The notes under the pieces: generated by a model
Seen by the model: only the letters and a program-made list of their open reading frames with translations
Database searches by the model: none
What the model was told of the DNA's origin: nothing
Part shown: piece after piece, positions 22,301 to 34,800 of the stretch
Position numbering within the stretch: the first letter of the stretch is position 1
Layout of the letters: the number at the start of each line of letters is the position of its first letter
Made by a program: the position numbers and the translations under genes
Source: Siphonodentalium dalli
Lineage: Eukaryota; Mollusca; Scaphopoda; Gadilida; Siphonodentaliidae
DNA: 64,000 bases
Assembly: GCA_032622095.1 (NCBI GenBank)
Contig: CP136069.1
Coordinates: 169,438,394 to 169,502,393, forward strand
Reading direction: 5' to 3'

Positions 22301-24197
22301 TACTTTATTTCACGGAAAGATTTAACCTGGAAGATACGATGTGGATTTCCCACCTTAACGAAACAATGGGAATTCGCTTGACTGTTCGATTTGATTTGAT
22401 TTGTATTATACGTATTGTGATGTGGAACAAAGAGTGAACAAATGACTTGTTCTTTAATTAAATATATGTACCTATCAGTTTATAGCATGTTGGAACATGC
22501 ATGTTGAATGTGCGAATACACAATCTAGAACTTGATCTGGGTGGCATTAAAAGCCACACATTACGTATTGGAGAAGACGATTAAATTCAGATTGGGGAAT
22601 TTTTGACAAAGTTGATTTATTTTAGTTGGTTGAAAGAACAATATATGTCAAATGATAAAACTGTATAAATTGGACGAAGGAATAGTTTACAACAAATTGT
22701 CGGTCGGGTGAGGAAATGATAATAGTATTTTTGTCGAGAAAGCAAGCCAACTGGTTACAGTGGTGTAAATAGGGTTCGGAGTGAAATCTAGCGGATACGG
22801 GAGGAATATATAGGAGAATAAAATAGACACTGGGCCCTGATTGGTCAATAGCCTTGTGTGCTTTTCGCATAAAAAAATCATCACACATCTTCCCTATGAT
22901 TTCCCATAGGTAAAATAACCATTGGCACAGGAATTAACCCTTTGTAGTGAAGTTTGAATTTTTTGGTGTGGTCTAAAATATGACAGTATTTTTTTATGCG
23001 ATTCGGACACTAGTTACGAAAACACAAGATTTAAAGGGGAATTCCCTGCTAGACAGACATGATTGTTTTGTGTAAAAAGTTTCCCAAAATGTCAATTTTT
23101 CAGATTTAAAGAAAATTTTGGATCCAACATTTATATTGCCAACAGTATACGCTAAAACGTTTGCACTGAGGCCTATGGAAATCATTTACACCAGTGTAAC
23201 CAACTATAATCATTCTAATTCAATCTCACCAGCATACAAATGCAAGATTTACTATTCTGACGATCTTTTGAGTGAAATAAGAATAATATTAAGTTATTTT
23301 AAGAAATTATACTACCAAAGATAATTCAGCTGCCACATACGAAGCAAATCGTATGGGCGAAGGCGAAAACTACCACCAACATAACCAAATATTGGATCAA
23401 AAGAAAAGAAACGCTGGACATAATAGTAGCTCAATTTGGACAATATCCTCCAATTCGAAAAAAAATAATAAAAAAATCAACTACTCTGGTACAAATTATT
23501 TAACGGAGGATTGAGAACAGGTGCGACTACATTTTCAAGGAGATATATACGTGTATGTGTAGGAATAGCATTCAAATATGGGACAGTCATCTTCGCCCAG
23601 GAAGTCATAAACCTCGGTGAGCGTTGTTGTGTCAGCAGAAGTGACTTGGTAATCCAAGCTCAGCAGCATGCGGCATATTATTCTCAGGTAAAATCAATGG
23701 GACATGAACCAACGTATACACTTTACAAATTAGAGCGTTTTGGTGTTTTTGAACTTTACGTCCTGTACAAATGCTCAATCGGGAATGAAATCACAATTAA
23801 GTATATCACTCTTATTTACAAATGTGTATAAATTCTACACAATACGTGTTACATGTTATCTTAAACAATTTTTTTTAGAAATGACACATGGTATAGGTAT
23901 CAGGGTGTTGGCGAAATTTCCACAACCTTAAATATGAGATAATATGTGAGTGTATCATAGTTATTACATGAGATGCGTTATATTAGAGACACAGAACTCG
24001 TAAAGGCTACCACATAACAAACAATTGGCAGCAGCTTTGCTAATTTGTTATGCACTGTGTTTGTGTCAAAACGGAACAACACATAATTGTGTAGCACAAC
24101 GTTTAAAAGCTGTTGCCAGATTGTTATTATGTTATAGCTTTTATGGGGTTTCTGTCTGATATATAGCATATCTGATCTATTAACTAGAATATTTAAG
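22301..24197. other. Stretch without a recognised gene
   Basis: No exon chain was found. The 106-codon frame at 23511-23831 has no recognised motif. A CATTGGCACAGGAATTAACCC word at about 22921-22941 is a remnant of the palindrome-bearing MITE type. Confidence 0.5.
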
Positions 24198-24345
24198 AAA
24201 TAACTCTTGCTTCAATTAAGGTTTTGAGTTATAACCGAAAAGTTTGAAGATAAATTATATAATGCGCGTAGCGCAGTTATAGAACATTTATGTTAAAACT
24301 TTTCGATTATAACTCATAAACTTAATCGAAACAAGAGTCATTTAT
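24198..24345. mobile_element. Hairpin MITE
   Basis: An inverted repeat with arms of about 50 bp. The left arm starts AATAACTCTTGCTTC and includes GAGTTATAACCGAAAAGTTT. The right arm has AAAACTTTTCGATTATAACTC and ends GAAACAAGAGTCATTTATT. The loop includes ATGCGCGTAGCGCAGTTATA. The superfamily is not assigned. Confidence 0.75.
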
Positions 24346-25219
24346 TATAATTGAATCCGTCATTCCACAAGAGAACCACCATAAGTAGCAGGTATAAGTA
24401 TAAATGGGGCGTATTGCGGACGAAAAATTTAGTGGACGACTATAATACATTTCATATAGAATTGCGACGAATTTTATATCCTTTTTATCACATGATCACA
24501 TTTTAGCAAGGAAAACAATCTCGAAACGCCTTGGGTTTAAAAAATATTATTGACTTCCTTATCACAAACAAAGAGGAGATAAAGACACGTTCAAAACAAA
24601 TATAGTTGTTCAACCACCCTTATCACCCATGTTTATCTCAAAGTCAATCTAAATACAACACAAATCTAATTCTAACTTACATAATAATAAAAAAGATCCG
24701 ATTAGGACATCATAAATGATGACAATTTAAGGACAGCCACGTTTAGGATTGATATGGACGGACGTTATATTCGATATGATAAGATTAAGAAAATTAAAGT
24801 ATGATTAAGGGGAGACGCACGTTTTGCATATATCCAGCCCAAAATGGCATACGATTTTCAACAAAGAATATCTCTGGATCCATCTGGTGAACAATCCTGA
24901 ATTTCACATATCATCCTCATTTTATATAGAATGTGAGCAATTATTAAGAAACGATACAACATTGGATTTTAATGCATTTGAGATGTTGAAAATATAAGTT
25001 TCGTGTTTGCCCCTTTCGGTACCAAGAACTGCTAGAATAATTAATAATTTCACACAACACTCCAATCATCAAATATAGCTTATTGTCTTAGCACTGTGGT
25101 AGGAGGCTTCACGTGTATATATGGTCGAGTTCGATTTTAATTGCATAATATAGCATCATACCCCCATATATTATAATGAATAATAAAGCCATCACGAATA
25201 TTCGAGATCAATGAAAACA

Positions 25220-25760
25220 AGCGTTTACATACATGGTGGTCCACTCAAGCAGAGCTTAATCAACAGGAATTGGGCCACAGAGTTAAGAGATATGGTGGCC
25301 ATCTTTAACTTGGGTATGAACACATGACCCATAACTCATCTCAGCCCAATGTTTCATTGATAAACAGGCATTACATGATCATGCTCAAATATAGAACATT
25401 AGTTATGGGTTGTTGCCTTTATAATTGAAAATAATCATTAAATTGCATTAATCAAGAAAAGAAAATGAGTCTCATGATCTCCAGATATGATATCATGGAT
25501 ATATGAACTGAACTTTTGAAGACTATTTTACATAAGTTTTTGCTACGAAAAAACAGTGAGTTTTTAAATATTGTTCATGCCATAAAAGTAAAGTAAATGG
25601 GGTTATAATACCAAATGAGTCGATGGTTCTTAAATATTGGGTCACAATAATCGCTTATACCAAATATCACAAAGAAATTCCGGACAGATTTCGAAAAAAA
25701 AAATCAATTTTGAAATACCAGGACATTTTGGCAAAACGTGCCTCTGAATTATCCAGCTAG
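25220..25760. repeat. Dispersed repeat, inverted partner at 46445-46985
   Basis: This shares, in inverted order, the words GTGGTCCACTNAAGC, ATGACCCA-AACTCATC, AAAACTCACTGTTTTTTCG-like and AAATTTCGNAAGGAATTCC-like blocks with 46445-46985. It is a diverged two-copy repeat of unknown class. The copy at 46 kb lies in intron 4 just upstream of exon 5. Confidence 0.5.
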
Positions 25761-26200
25761 GAATTTAGGACGAAGTTTCAGTTGAAGAGCACGAATTGGA
25801 CTTATGGCATAAAACGAAAATAATTTTTTTTTCTAAGTGCCGAATATCGAATATCCAACGTCGAAGGTCCAACTAACTTCACGCGAATCTCGAATGAATA
25901 TCTGAATATCCATTGAATATCGAATATTGAATATCGTGTAAGTGTAAATTTTCTATGTCCAGCTATGGTCTGTAAAACAGGAAAAGCGCGGAATTTCGGC
26001 CGAAGTTTCAGTGGGAGAGCACGAATTGGACTCATGGCACACCCCTCATGCATAAAACGAAAATTCATATTTTTTTAAATATCGAATGTCCAACGTCGAA
26101 CTAACTTCACGCGAATATGGAATGAATATCGAAAGTCCAACGTCGAACTAACTTCACACACCTCATTTAATCTGTTTAAAAAGTGTCCACCTTTTCCATG
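25730..26200. repeat. Degenerate tandem duplication rich in CGAATATC
   Basis: Two units about 245 bp apart share CGAAGTTTCAGT...GAGAGCACGAATTGGAC and ATAAAACGAAAAT. They are followed by short repeated CGAATATCGAATATCCAACG-type words. The translated minus-strand frames here are repetitive by-products. Confidence 0.7.
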
Positions 26201-27490
26201 ATTGTCCCAATATGTGGTCGCGATAGTGAAGATACAGGATTGTAATTCCAGGACATCCAAATAGTTATACTTATAAATTAATCTGATCCGTCGCTGTGCT
26301 GCGTTATCGGCGTGTCCCCCGAATGTATAATGTTTGTAGTGTTACGTACACACGACTGAAGTATGCACATTGACGTAGTATAGCACAGAACAGAGAGTTC
26401 ATTGACATCTTCACAACAAAAGTCTTTGGTGTGTACTTGCGTATGTACTTAGACCTGACTATTTCTCACTGGCAAAGCACAGTGGTACGTACTCAGTTCT
26501 GTAGCTTCATGTTCATTTGTCTGACCAGCATTGTAGTTTGAAGGCCACAATGGTAGAATAAAAGGCTTGAAAGGAACAATGTTTCGACAGGTCGGGAATT
26601 AAGGGAACCAGCATTATCTCGCGTGAGTTGTGTTATAGCTGCCATTCTTTTAGCTTAAAGTCATGTGAAACACTCCGGTATGGTGATCAATTAGAAATGG
26701 AGAATAATCCTGTTCAAAGTTGTAATTTTTACAAATATTATATCCAAATTGACAACACAGTCATTCTTATATGAATTAAATGCAGTGAGACTTGATGGCG
26801 AAATCGTTTTCGTTGGTTTGTCGCCGATAGATGCGTCCCGAATCGAGTAGTTAATATTTACAAATGAGCGTAGTTCTGACTATGTTTTCTATGGAGTGGT
26901 ACAGTTGATTTGCTTCAAATAGAATGTTACATTCATCCAGTTGTCATAGCGCCTGAATACTAAGTTATCAGTTTCACGCACCCGAACAAGTACATAATAA
27001 ACATAGTATATTTTCCAACAAGCTTCATAACATGTGAATTTGCAAATATTATATATACATTTATCACATAATTAGCCCCTAAACCGGGTCTCATATTTTC
27101 ATTAGTAAGACACACGTGTATTATCGGCATGCACAGTTATGTAAGAGCTTAGCGCAATGTTGTCGATGTCATTATCGGATATTTAGTATTTTATAAGTTA
27201 GAATATAATTATGATAGTAGATCTGGGTTATATTTAGAGTTGACTTTGAGATAAACATGGGTCATGAGGGTAGTTGAACAATTTTGTCAACATGAAGACA
27301 CATTTAAAATGGAGCTATATTTGTTTCTTGAAGGTGTCTTTATCTCCTCTTTGGTTGTGATTAGGAAATCAATAATATTTTTAAAACCCCAGCCGTTTCG
27401 AGATCGTTTTCCTGGCTAAAATGTGATTATGTGGTACAATGGATCTCAAAATATATGAAATGTATTAACGTCGCCCACTAAATTAGACTC

Positions 27491-28248
27491 GAAGCTCGCT
27501 AAATCTCAGCTCGAATCGAATTTAGTGCACTCGGTTAATAAAATTGCGACTAATTAGAGATCCTCTATGTATTCAAGTATAGTATATGAATTTCACTCTG
27601 TTCCATTTACATATAACTATATATGTATATGAATTTTGTTGGAAAAGGAACGACAAGAATCCAACAAAATATACGTGTTCATTAATTATAAATCTGTTAT
27701 AATTACAGTAGACAGTGTGTATATACAGTTGGTGGAAATAAAACTATGTTTAGCGTAGGGCAGAAAAAAAAGAAAGAAAAACAATGGTGTGCATTTGGGA
27801 ACAGTGCCACCCCCTGGACCGTATACGGAATTTATGAGTGAGATTGTTCAACCAATTCTGCAGACCTGAGCTGATAGAGTAAAGGCTATGCCTTATTTCA
27901 ACTGAATGTGGTCACACTCATATGTTTTCGTGTTCAGTTGTGCCAGGCAGTAGATCTGTTGCACACGGTAAGGGTTTCTTCAACACATAATATATACCAC
28001 ATGCAAGTGTGCACGAAACAGCCAATAACTTCGCACTCGATACGATGGCCACACCCTAGCACTAATGGAGGCATGTAGCAATCCCACACACGACGTGGTC
28101 AGTCTAGACACGGGGCTACAAGAATGTTGAAACTCAAAGCATACATTTTGGATAGCTCTGTCTTTACTTTTCCGCAAAATTCCTATACAGTTGAAAATCT
28201 GTTCTCTGTTTACTGTGCTAGTTTGGGCGTTACTAGGCGAAATACGTG

Positions 28249-28315
<67 letters not shown>

Positions 28316-28517
28316 TCTGCCACTTGCATATTTATGTTCGTGCCAAACAATGGTCAATATTTATATTTTACCAAACAACCGTTGTCGCTAAATAGAAGCT
28401 CTTGACTCTCGGTGACACTTATTAGCATATTAAATACTACCTGAAGTGTATTTCCTCTTGTCTGCCATATATCACAATTCTCAATGAATTCACCATTGTT
28501 CTCTCTTTCTCTCGTAG
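27491..28517. other. Sequence upstream of the symporter's first coding exon
   Basis: No promoter could be recognised. The stretch contains a (TA)n tract (28254-28312). Just before 28518 lies a strong polypyrimidine tract (TTGTTCTCTCTTTCTCTCGTAG), which points to this being an intron that follows an untranslated 5' exon further upstream. Confidence 0.5.
28254..28312. repeat. (TA)n microsatellite
   Basis: About 29 consecutive TA dinucleotides. It is expected to be highly length-variable. Confidence 0.97.
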
Positions 28518-28545
28518 TAAGTTCGCCACAGTGGACCTTACAGAC
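28518..28545 (+). other. 5' untranslated part of first coding exon
   Basis: An AG at 28516-28517 preceded by a long CT tract makes a strong 3' splice site, so transcription probably begins in an exon further upstream. The ATG at 28546 is chosen because it lies six codons before the conserved FGVVDY segment. An in-frame GTG at 28531 is not a plausible start in an animal gene. Confidence 0.6.
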
Positions 28546-28881
28546 ATGGACGAAACAACGTTCGGGGTGGTAGACTATGCGCTCTTCGGAGCAATGTTAG
28601 CTGTATCGGCGATAATTGGAATATTCTATGGTTGTATTCAGAAGCAGAGAACAACAGGAGAGTTTCTCATGGCAAACCGAAATTTGGGAACCATTCCGGT
28701 TGCGATATCCATCCTGGTTTCGTTCATGTCCGCCATATTGATTCTGGGAACTCCGGCGGAGATGTATACCAGAGGAACTGAGTACTTTTTGAGCACGTTC
28801 GGACTTTGTTTTGGAATCGCCTTGGCATCTTTACTGTTCGTTCCGCTGCTATATCCACTAAAGCTAACAAGTTCGTTTGAG
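28546..28881 (+). CDS. Symporter exon 1 (residues 1-112)
   Basis: Codes for the extracellular N-terminus and the first three membrane helices. Helix 1 spans about residues 11-30 (DYALFGAMLAVSAIIGIFYG), helix 2 about 50-68 including SFMSAILILGTP, and helix 3 about 78-103. The loop EFLMANRNLGTIPVA matches the family's (D/E)FL-GGR-m---P-a consensus. The exon ends at TSSFE with donor gtgaga, phase 0. Intron 1 is 3177 bp. Confidence 0.95.
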
Positions 28882-31800
28882 GTGAGACGTTTATGAGTAA
28901 GACATACCAAACTTATTTCATGGGACTGAATTAATCTCATTATTTAAATGTAAAATAAGCCGTATATGGGCCTAAACTCATGACATTAAAACGACCCTAT
29001 ATGGGACTATTTCAATATTAAATAAACCCGTATAGTGCATGTTTTCACAAGAACAGGCTTGAAAATAATACGAACAAACAACTCACGACTTACCATAATC
29101 ACGCTCTTTATAATGTGTTTTACCAACATATCTTCTCAGAAATACGCACATAATCAACCTATAATGTGAAATGGGTACATAATGTGATTATTAGATTCTT
29201 AAATAAGCAGATAATTACTCGTACCCGTTATTTCGTTTATGGCCGGGCCACAGTTGGCTTATTTTAGTAATTTTCCGCATATAATCTGCTTCGAATCGCC
29301 TAATTATGAGTCGAAAAAATGTGACTAAAATGTTCTCATCTTCAACACATTACCGACTCAAAATGAATCGATTCTAAGCAGATTATCTACCTAAAACAAT
29401 TTACATTATAAGCAGATAATGTGCTGATTTTCGGGAGAACAGGCCGGTTTTCACTGTGGCCCGCGACATCCAACCTAACTAACAGGTATAAGTCCAATAT
29501 GGGGGCTCATTTCAGAGTGAAATAAGTCCAATATGAACCTATTTGCGCGATGACATGTCGTTTTTCTGATTACGGAACCTTGTATAGATATGGTAGATAG
29601 GGAAATATTTGTTTGTTTGTTTTTTTTTTTTAAATGTTTTCTAAATCTCCCAGTTTCCACTGGACTAATTAATTTACTTAATGTTCCCTGAACCATGCAG
29701 TGTAAGCAATATAAGTCATGATAATTATGTTTGCATACATACATACATACATACATACAATATAAGTAATGAGAATTATGTTTGCATACAATATAAGTCA
29801 TGATAATTATATTTGCATACATACAAGCAATATAAGTCATGATAATTATGTTTGCATACATATATTGTATGTATGTAAACATAATTATCATGACATATAT
29901 TGTATGTATGCAAACATAATTATCATGACTTATATTGTGAGTCATAATTTTGTTTGCATACATACAATATAAGTCACGATAATTATGTTTGCATACATTT
30001 TGCGAAAACACTGGGCCAATGCAATCTCGTATATATATGAGAGTCTCCCATACATAAGAGAATACACAAGCACATGATCTTTAATGGAATGCTCTGTTAC
30101 TATACGTTAAAATCATATTTTCCTTAACAGAGTTCTGTACTAGATGGTCGTGCATTAATGTGTTCCGACTTTTTCTTCGAATCCCTCTGGCATATTTTAT
30201 GTCCACTCCCTTAGCATGAGGCTAAACGCCAATCGATCGGGTTTCTGGTTTAACCTCTAAGTCGAACCATGAGTTTCAATCTACAAAAACACAAAGACAT
30301 GCATGGGCGATCTTATTTCAACTTAGCGTGACGTGAGTGCTTTGATTAGCCAGTCTGTTCTCATGAAATAAGCACATAACGGGCTTATTTTAATGAGCGA
30401 AATAAGCTTAAATTAGCATTATTTAATCACAATATAAGCCATATATGGACCAAAAAAGGGAGTTGTAAAAACAGTCCAATATGGACTGTTTCCATACGAA
30501 ATAAGCCTATATTGGCATTATTTATTCTACCTTTTTTCATCGACAAGACTTACCAGATTCACGCTCTTTATAATGTTTTCGCTGCGAATAACTGAACTGA
30601 ATAACGAGTATGAGCTCACTATGTCACTATGGTCTTATTTCATAATCTTATTAGTCCAATATCAACCCATGCTAATATTTAGGTCAATATGAACCTATTT
30701 GCCCGAGGATATGTCGGAATAGCACTGTTAATATATCACTGGATTGTTGATTAGCGACCTCGATTACATGTGCAGATCTAGACATACTAGCATGCGGGCA
30801 ATGAACTTACGAATAATCACGAGGCCAAACTTACGAATTATATAGTTACAGCCAATCAAATCTTTCACAAATTAACCAGCGAACAGCAAGGAAATTAGCA
30901 CATGGATAATTTGATCTGTCTTCCTTTCGAATTCAGGTTCATCTACACGAAAGTCATAAATCATGTAACCATGGCTGGCCTTCATTGTCAACATATCCTC
31001 GCGTAAATACGCACATAATCGACATATATTGCACATATATATAAGTACATACTGTGATTATTTGATTCTGAAATAAGCAGATAATGGACTGCTGTCCGTT
31101 ATTTCGTGTTATGGCGCCGACCACAACTAAAACACTTGTTAAAGAGCGTACACCTAAACAGTCGCGAGTTGGCTTATTTGTCTCATTATCCGCACATAAT
31201 CTGCTTAGAATCGAATAATTACGAGTCTATAATGTGACTAAAATCTTCTCATTTGCAGCACATAATCGAATCAAAATGAGGCGATTCTAAGCAGATTATC
31301 TGACTAAATTAAATTCTATTATAAGCAGATAATGTGCTGGTTTTTGGGAGAACAGTTTGTCATTGTCGTTTCAGCCACTAAGACATATTAGTTGACACAA
31401 CGATGTAGTAAGTATTCTTGGCTGGGGGGGGGGGGGGGCGATCATATATGTTTATGGACATATTCTATGCGAGCTCCGATGTGTAACATTGCAGGTTAAA
31501 TGTGTTATACCCAAACATCTATACATGCACTATATCAATTACTAGTTGCCTGTTGTCATGATATGAGTGTTACTCGTGCAAATGATTATATGTTGAATGC
31601 TCATAATAACTTCCTGAAAGACCTTTGATTGTCCATGATATTGACAAGTTATATTATATTTCTGCATTGTCAATATTGACTCAGTATTAAACCAAATCTA
31701 AATTGGCAAGGACAGGATATACTAGTATATGCACTAACACCTGTTGGATCAGTATGATAGACTAATTGTGAGATCTATAGTGTATCATTTGTGCAAATTC

Positions 31801-34800
31801 CATGCTTAATAAAATATATAATAGTTTCAGTATTGAACTTCAAAAACTTATCATCCAAGTAAAAGGAATCATTATTTCATGTGTTTTTATTTTGTTGTGG
31901 AGCAGGCAGTGAACACTCAAATGCGAGGAAATTGCTTCTTTTGATATAAAATTTCGTTATTTGTTCACATCTGGCCGAACTATGGTCCATCACCGCTGTG
32001 CCCAATATACAGCAATCTAAAGGCCTGATCAATATCCGTTATATCTTCTCTTCGGCAGTATTTGGAGAAGAGATTCAACTCTAAAGCAGCCAAACTGACT
32101 GGAACTTTACTCACGATAGTACAGCAGGTACGTATTAATTACTCAGTTTATTTACGAACTGAATGTATTTGCATTACTACATACTCATAAACGAGTAGTC
32201 CCCTTATATTAGGAGATATTCAGAAAATAAGTTCTTCGAACGGTCATACGCCATTTCTTGAATATATTGTCTTGATTTTCCCCACCAATTATTACATTAT
32301 GTAAGAACCCTTCTGAACATGCATCATTTGCTCGTTATCAGAATAGAACCATGTTTTTCCTTGTGACATTGGCTGAAATTAGTCCTAGAACGATGGGAGT
32401 GGAAATATTAAATAAGGTTTTTGTCAAAATTAAAGATAACTCAGTATAACTTCCACTGCCAGAGTGCAAAATATATTAGAATATCATTAATTAAGCACAG
32501 TTATATGTCGTCAAGGAGTAATTCAACCATTGTTCCATGTGAATTATTAGTGACACTTCCCGTAGGGGTTGGTGAGCATTGAACGCACCAAGAATAGACG
32601 TAGTGCAACACCTATGGTCGACTCGCATATATAAGGGAATGCATTGGTACAGGATCTTTAATGTTGCGCCAGCGCAGTTCCCGTCATGAAATGGTCACGC
32701 GACATATTCATTGCCGTCCAAAAGTTCATCGACGATACCAAACGATTTAAAGGCACGTGCGGCCTTAATTGTCGAAAATATTCATTTTTGTTCCAAACAC
32801 CGTAAACAGAAAACAGTAAAATGCATACAGTTCCGTTCATATATACCATGATCATCGCGTAAACAACATGTTATCATAAAGACCTACTATATTTTACCTA
32901 AGCAAGAGCCTGATTGTGTTACAGAAGACAGCACAATGCTACTGGCTAATCACACACAAATGGCATAAACGCTCTTTATTAGTTCCATATCAGGTATTCA
33001 CCAACAAAGAACGCTCTTTATGTTTACCATCATAATATAAACAAACACTAGAAAAGTAACTTTTTATGCTTTTGTTTACATAACAATGGTCAAACATATG
33101 ACCATAACATACTGTTTATGCGATATTTCTTATTTGTATACGGACAAAGTCTATCTACATTTTGATGTTCTTTCTGTTTGTGGCGGTTTTTGACTGGTGG
33201 AGATATTTTCACAGGATACCCACCACCAAGACCAACCGTGTCTTTAAAGGTACTCAACCCGATAAAACTCATCTCAATTACTATTTCAATGGCTTCGGGG
33301 GTCAAAAATATTTGATTCGAGTCGAGGAAGTCACCCATCAAAGCTCAGATTTGTTAGATATCGATTTTAGATATCTATTATTTTTCATTATCGGGAATTC
33401 TTTCTGGCCCAGAACGTAGTCAAAATTGCGTGATTATTACCACTTGATTTTAGAGTTATCCATCCTTGTCTGTTTGAATAGAGTTTTGGTGTAATCATCT
33501 CGAGCAGGTTTCAAAATTGACGGCAATTATTAGTACTCATCTCGAGAAATTAACAAATTTCAAAAATCAATATCTAATAACTCTGAGCTTTGTTTGATGG
33601 GTTCCTCGACTCGAATCAAATATTTTTTACCCCCAAAGCCAAAGAAATAGTAATATAGGACCCTCTGATCGGATTGTTGTTGTAGGAATCTGTTGAGATG
33701 GGGACCCTCTTTACGGATTGAGTACCTTTAACTGACATAATATGGTTATGAACTGTAAAGCGTGAACCAAAAGCCTACATAAAACAAAAATATTGTGCTC
33801 TCTTATACTCAAGCATGCCAGAGGTGTGATTGTGTGTGAGGGGTGGACTCACAGCGATTGGCAACGGGATAGGTTGCGGGTGCTTGTGGAACAGGCAATT
33901 CATCATTGAGACCCAATCAAACCATGATGCAATATATATACTAAGGAAATGGCCACATATAAGCCTTTGGCTTACTGCCAAATCGTTTTCTCTAATGTTA
34001 AATTGTTATCGTCCTTATATTATGTATTATATTGTGCTATTCTTGAGAATAAAATATTGTTTACACTATATGGTCACGCGAGATTATACCGACAGAGCAG
34101 CGGTGAAATCGAGGACAAAGTTCTCTCCTCGCGGCAAATAGGCGTCATATTAGGGGACTCTTACCCCTCGCAGTGGGGCGATGAACATATTCCACCGCCC
34201 CGGGGTCGCTCGGGTGACACCTGACCCAAACTGACGAAAATAAGAATAACTGTCAGAGGGGAGGGGCAATAAAAAACAATTGCAGGAAGGAATGCCGGGG
34301 TGGCTGGGTTATTCGAGTCAAAAAGCGCATGTTTTACAACCTCGTGCAATTTTTTTCACTAAGGACCTTTTGTGCCCATATGGGACATTTGTAACAGTTT
34401 AAAACATTATATAATTGCAAAAACACGATACTTATGTTACTGGGACCTCATATGGGCCTTTGTGGAGATTACATTAAGCTATGACATGTTGCATATGTGA
34501 CGGTGAGGTGAAAAACTTTCTTCCGGACACCCTTTGAGAAATGTATTATAAAAATGATATAAATTTTGTTAGGCCAATGCGTTCCTTTATATATGCGAGG
34601 CGACCTATTGTCGACTCGCATATATAAGAAAATGCATTGGCACAGGGTTTTCGCAAAAAATTCAGGAAGCTCCAGTCATGAAAAGGTTAATGACCTGTGC
34701 CTACTAATTTGAAGTTGACGAATTCGATAGTCGTTTACGTGTCAACAAGTGGTCCTTTGTGTGACTTATATGATGCCTCGCCACCGCTAAATTGTAAGCT

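Larger units (their letters stand above)
24415..27490. repeat. Large inverted repeat, arms about 290-320 bp
   Basis: The left arm at 24415-24703 and the right arm at 27168-27490 are inverted copies. Shared words, given as they read on the left arm, include a CATGATCACATTTTAGC-like stretch, GAGGAGATAAAGACAC, and TTTATCTCAAAGTCAA. The 2.5-kb spacer holds a dispersed repeat (25220-25760) and a degenerate tandem region (25730-26200). It may be a long-TIR element or a rearranged inverted duplication. No transposase was seen. Confidence 0.65.

Noticed and set aside
23330-23930. Possible LINE remnant (KQIVWAK and YWIKRKE words)
   Set aside because: Too few matching positions to distinguish it from chance.
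28531-28896. Open frame starting at a GTG and running into the intron as a complete small protein
   Set aside because: GTG is not a normal animal start. The ATG at 28546 fits the family, and the frame after 28881 is intron read-through past a clear GT donor.
29475-30011. 178-codon minus-strand frame
   Set aside because: It is generated by a 35-bp minisatellite with inverted units. The translated product is just the repeat.
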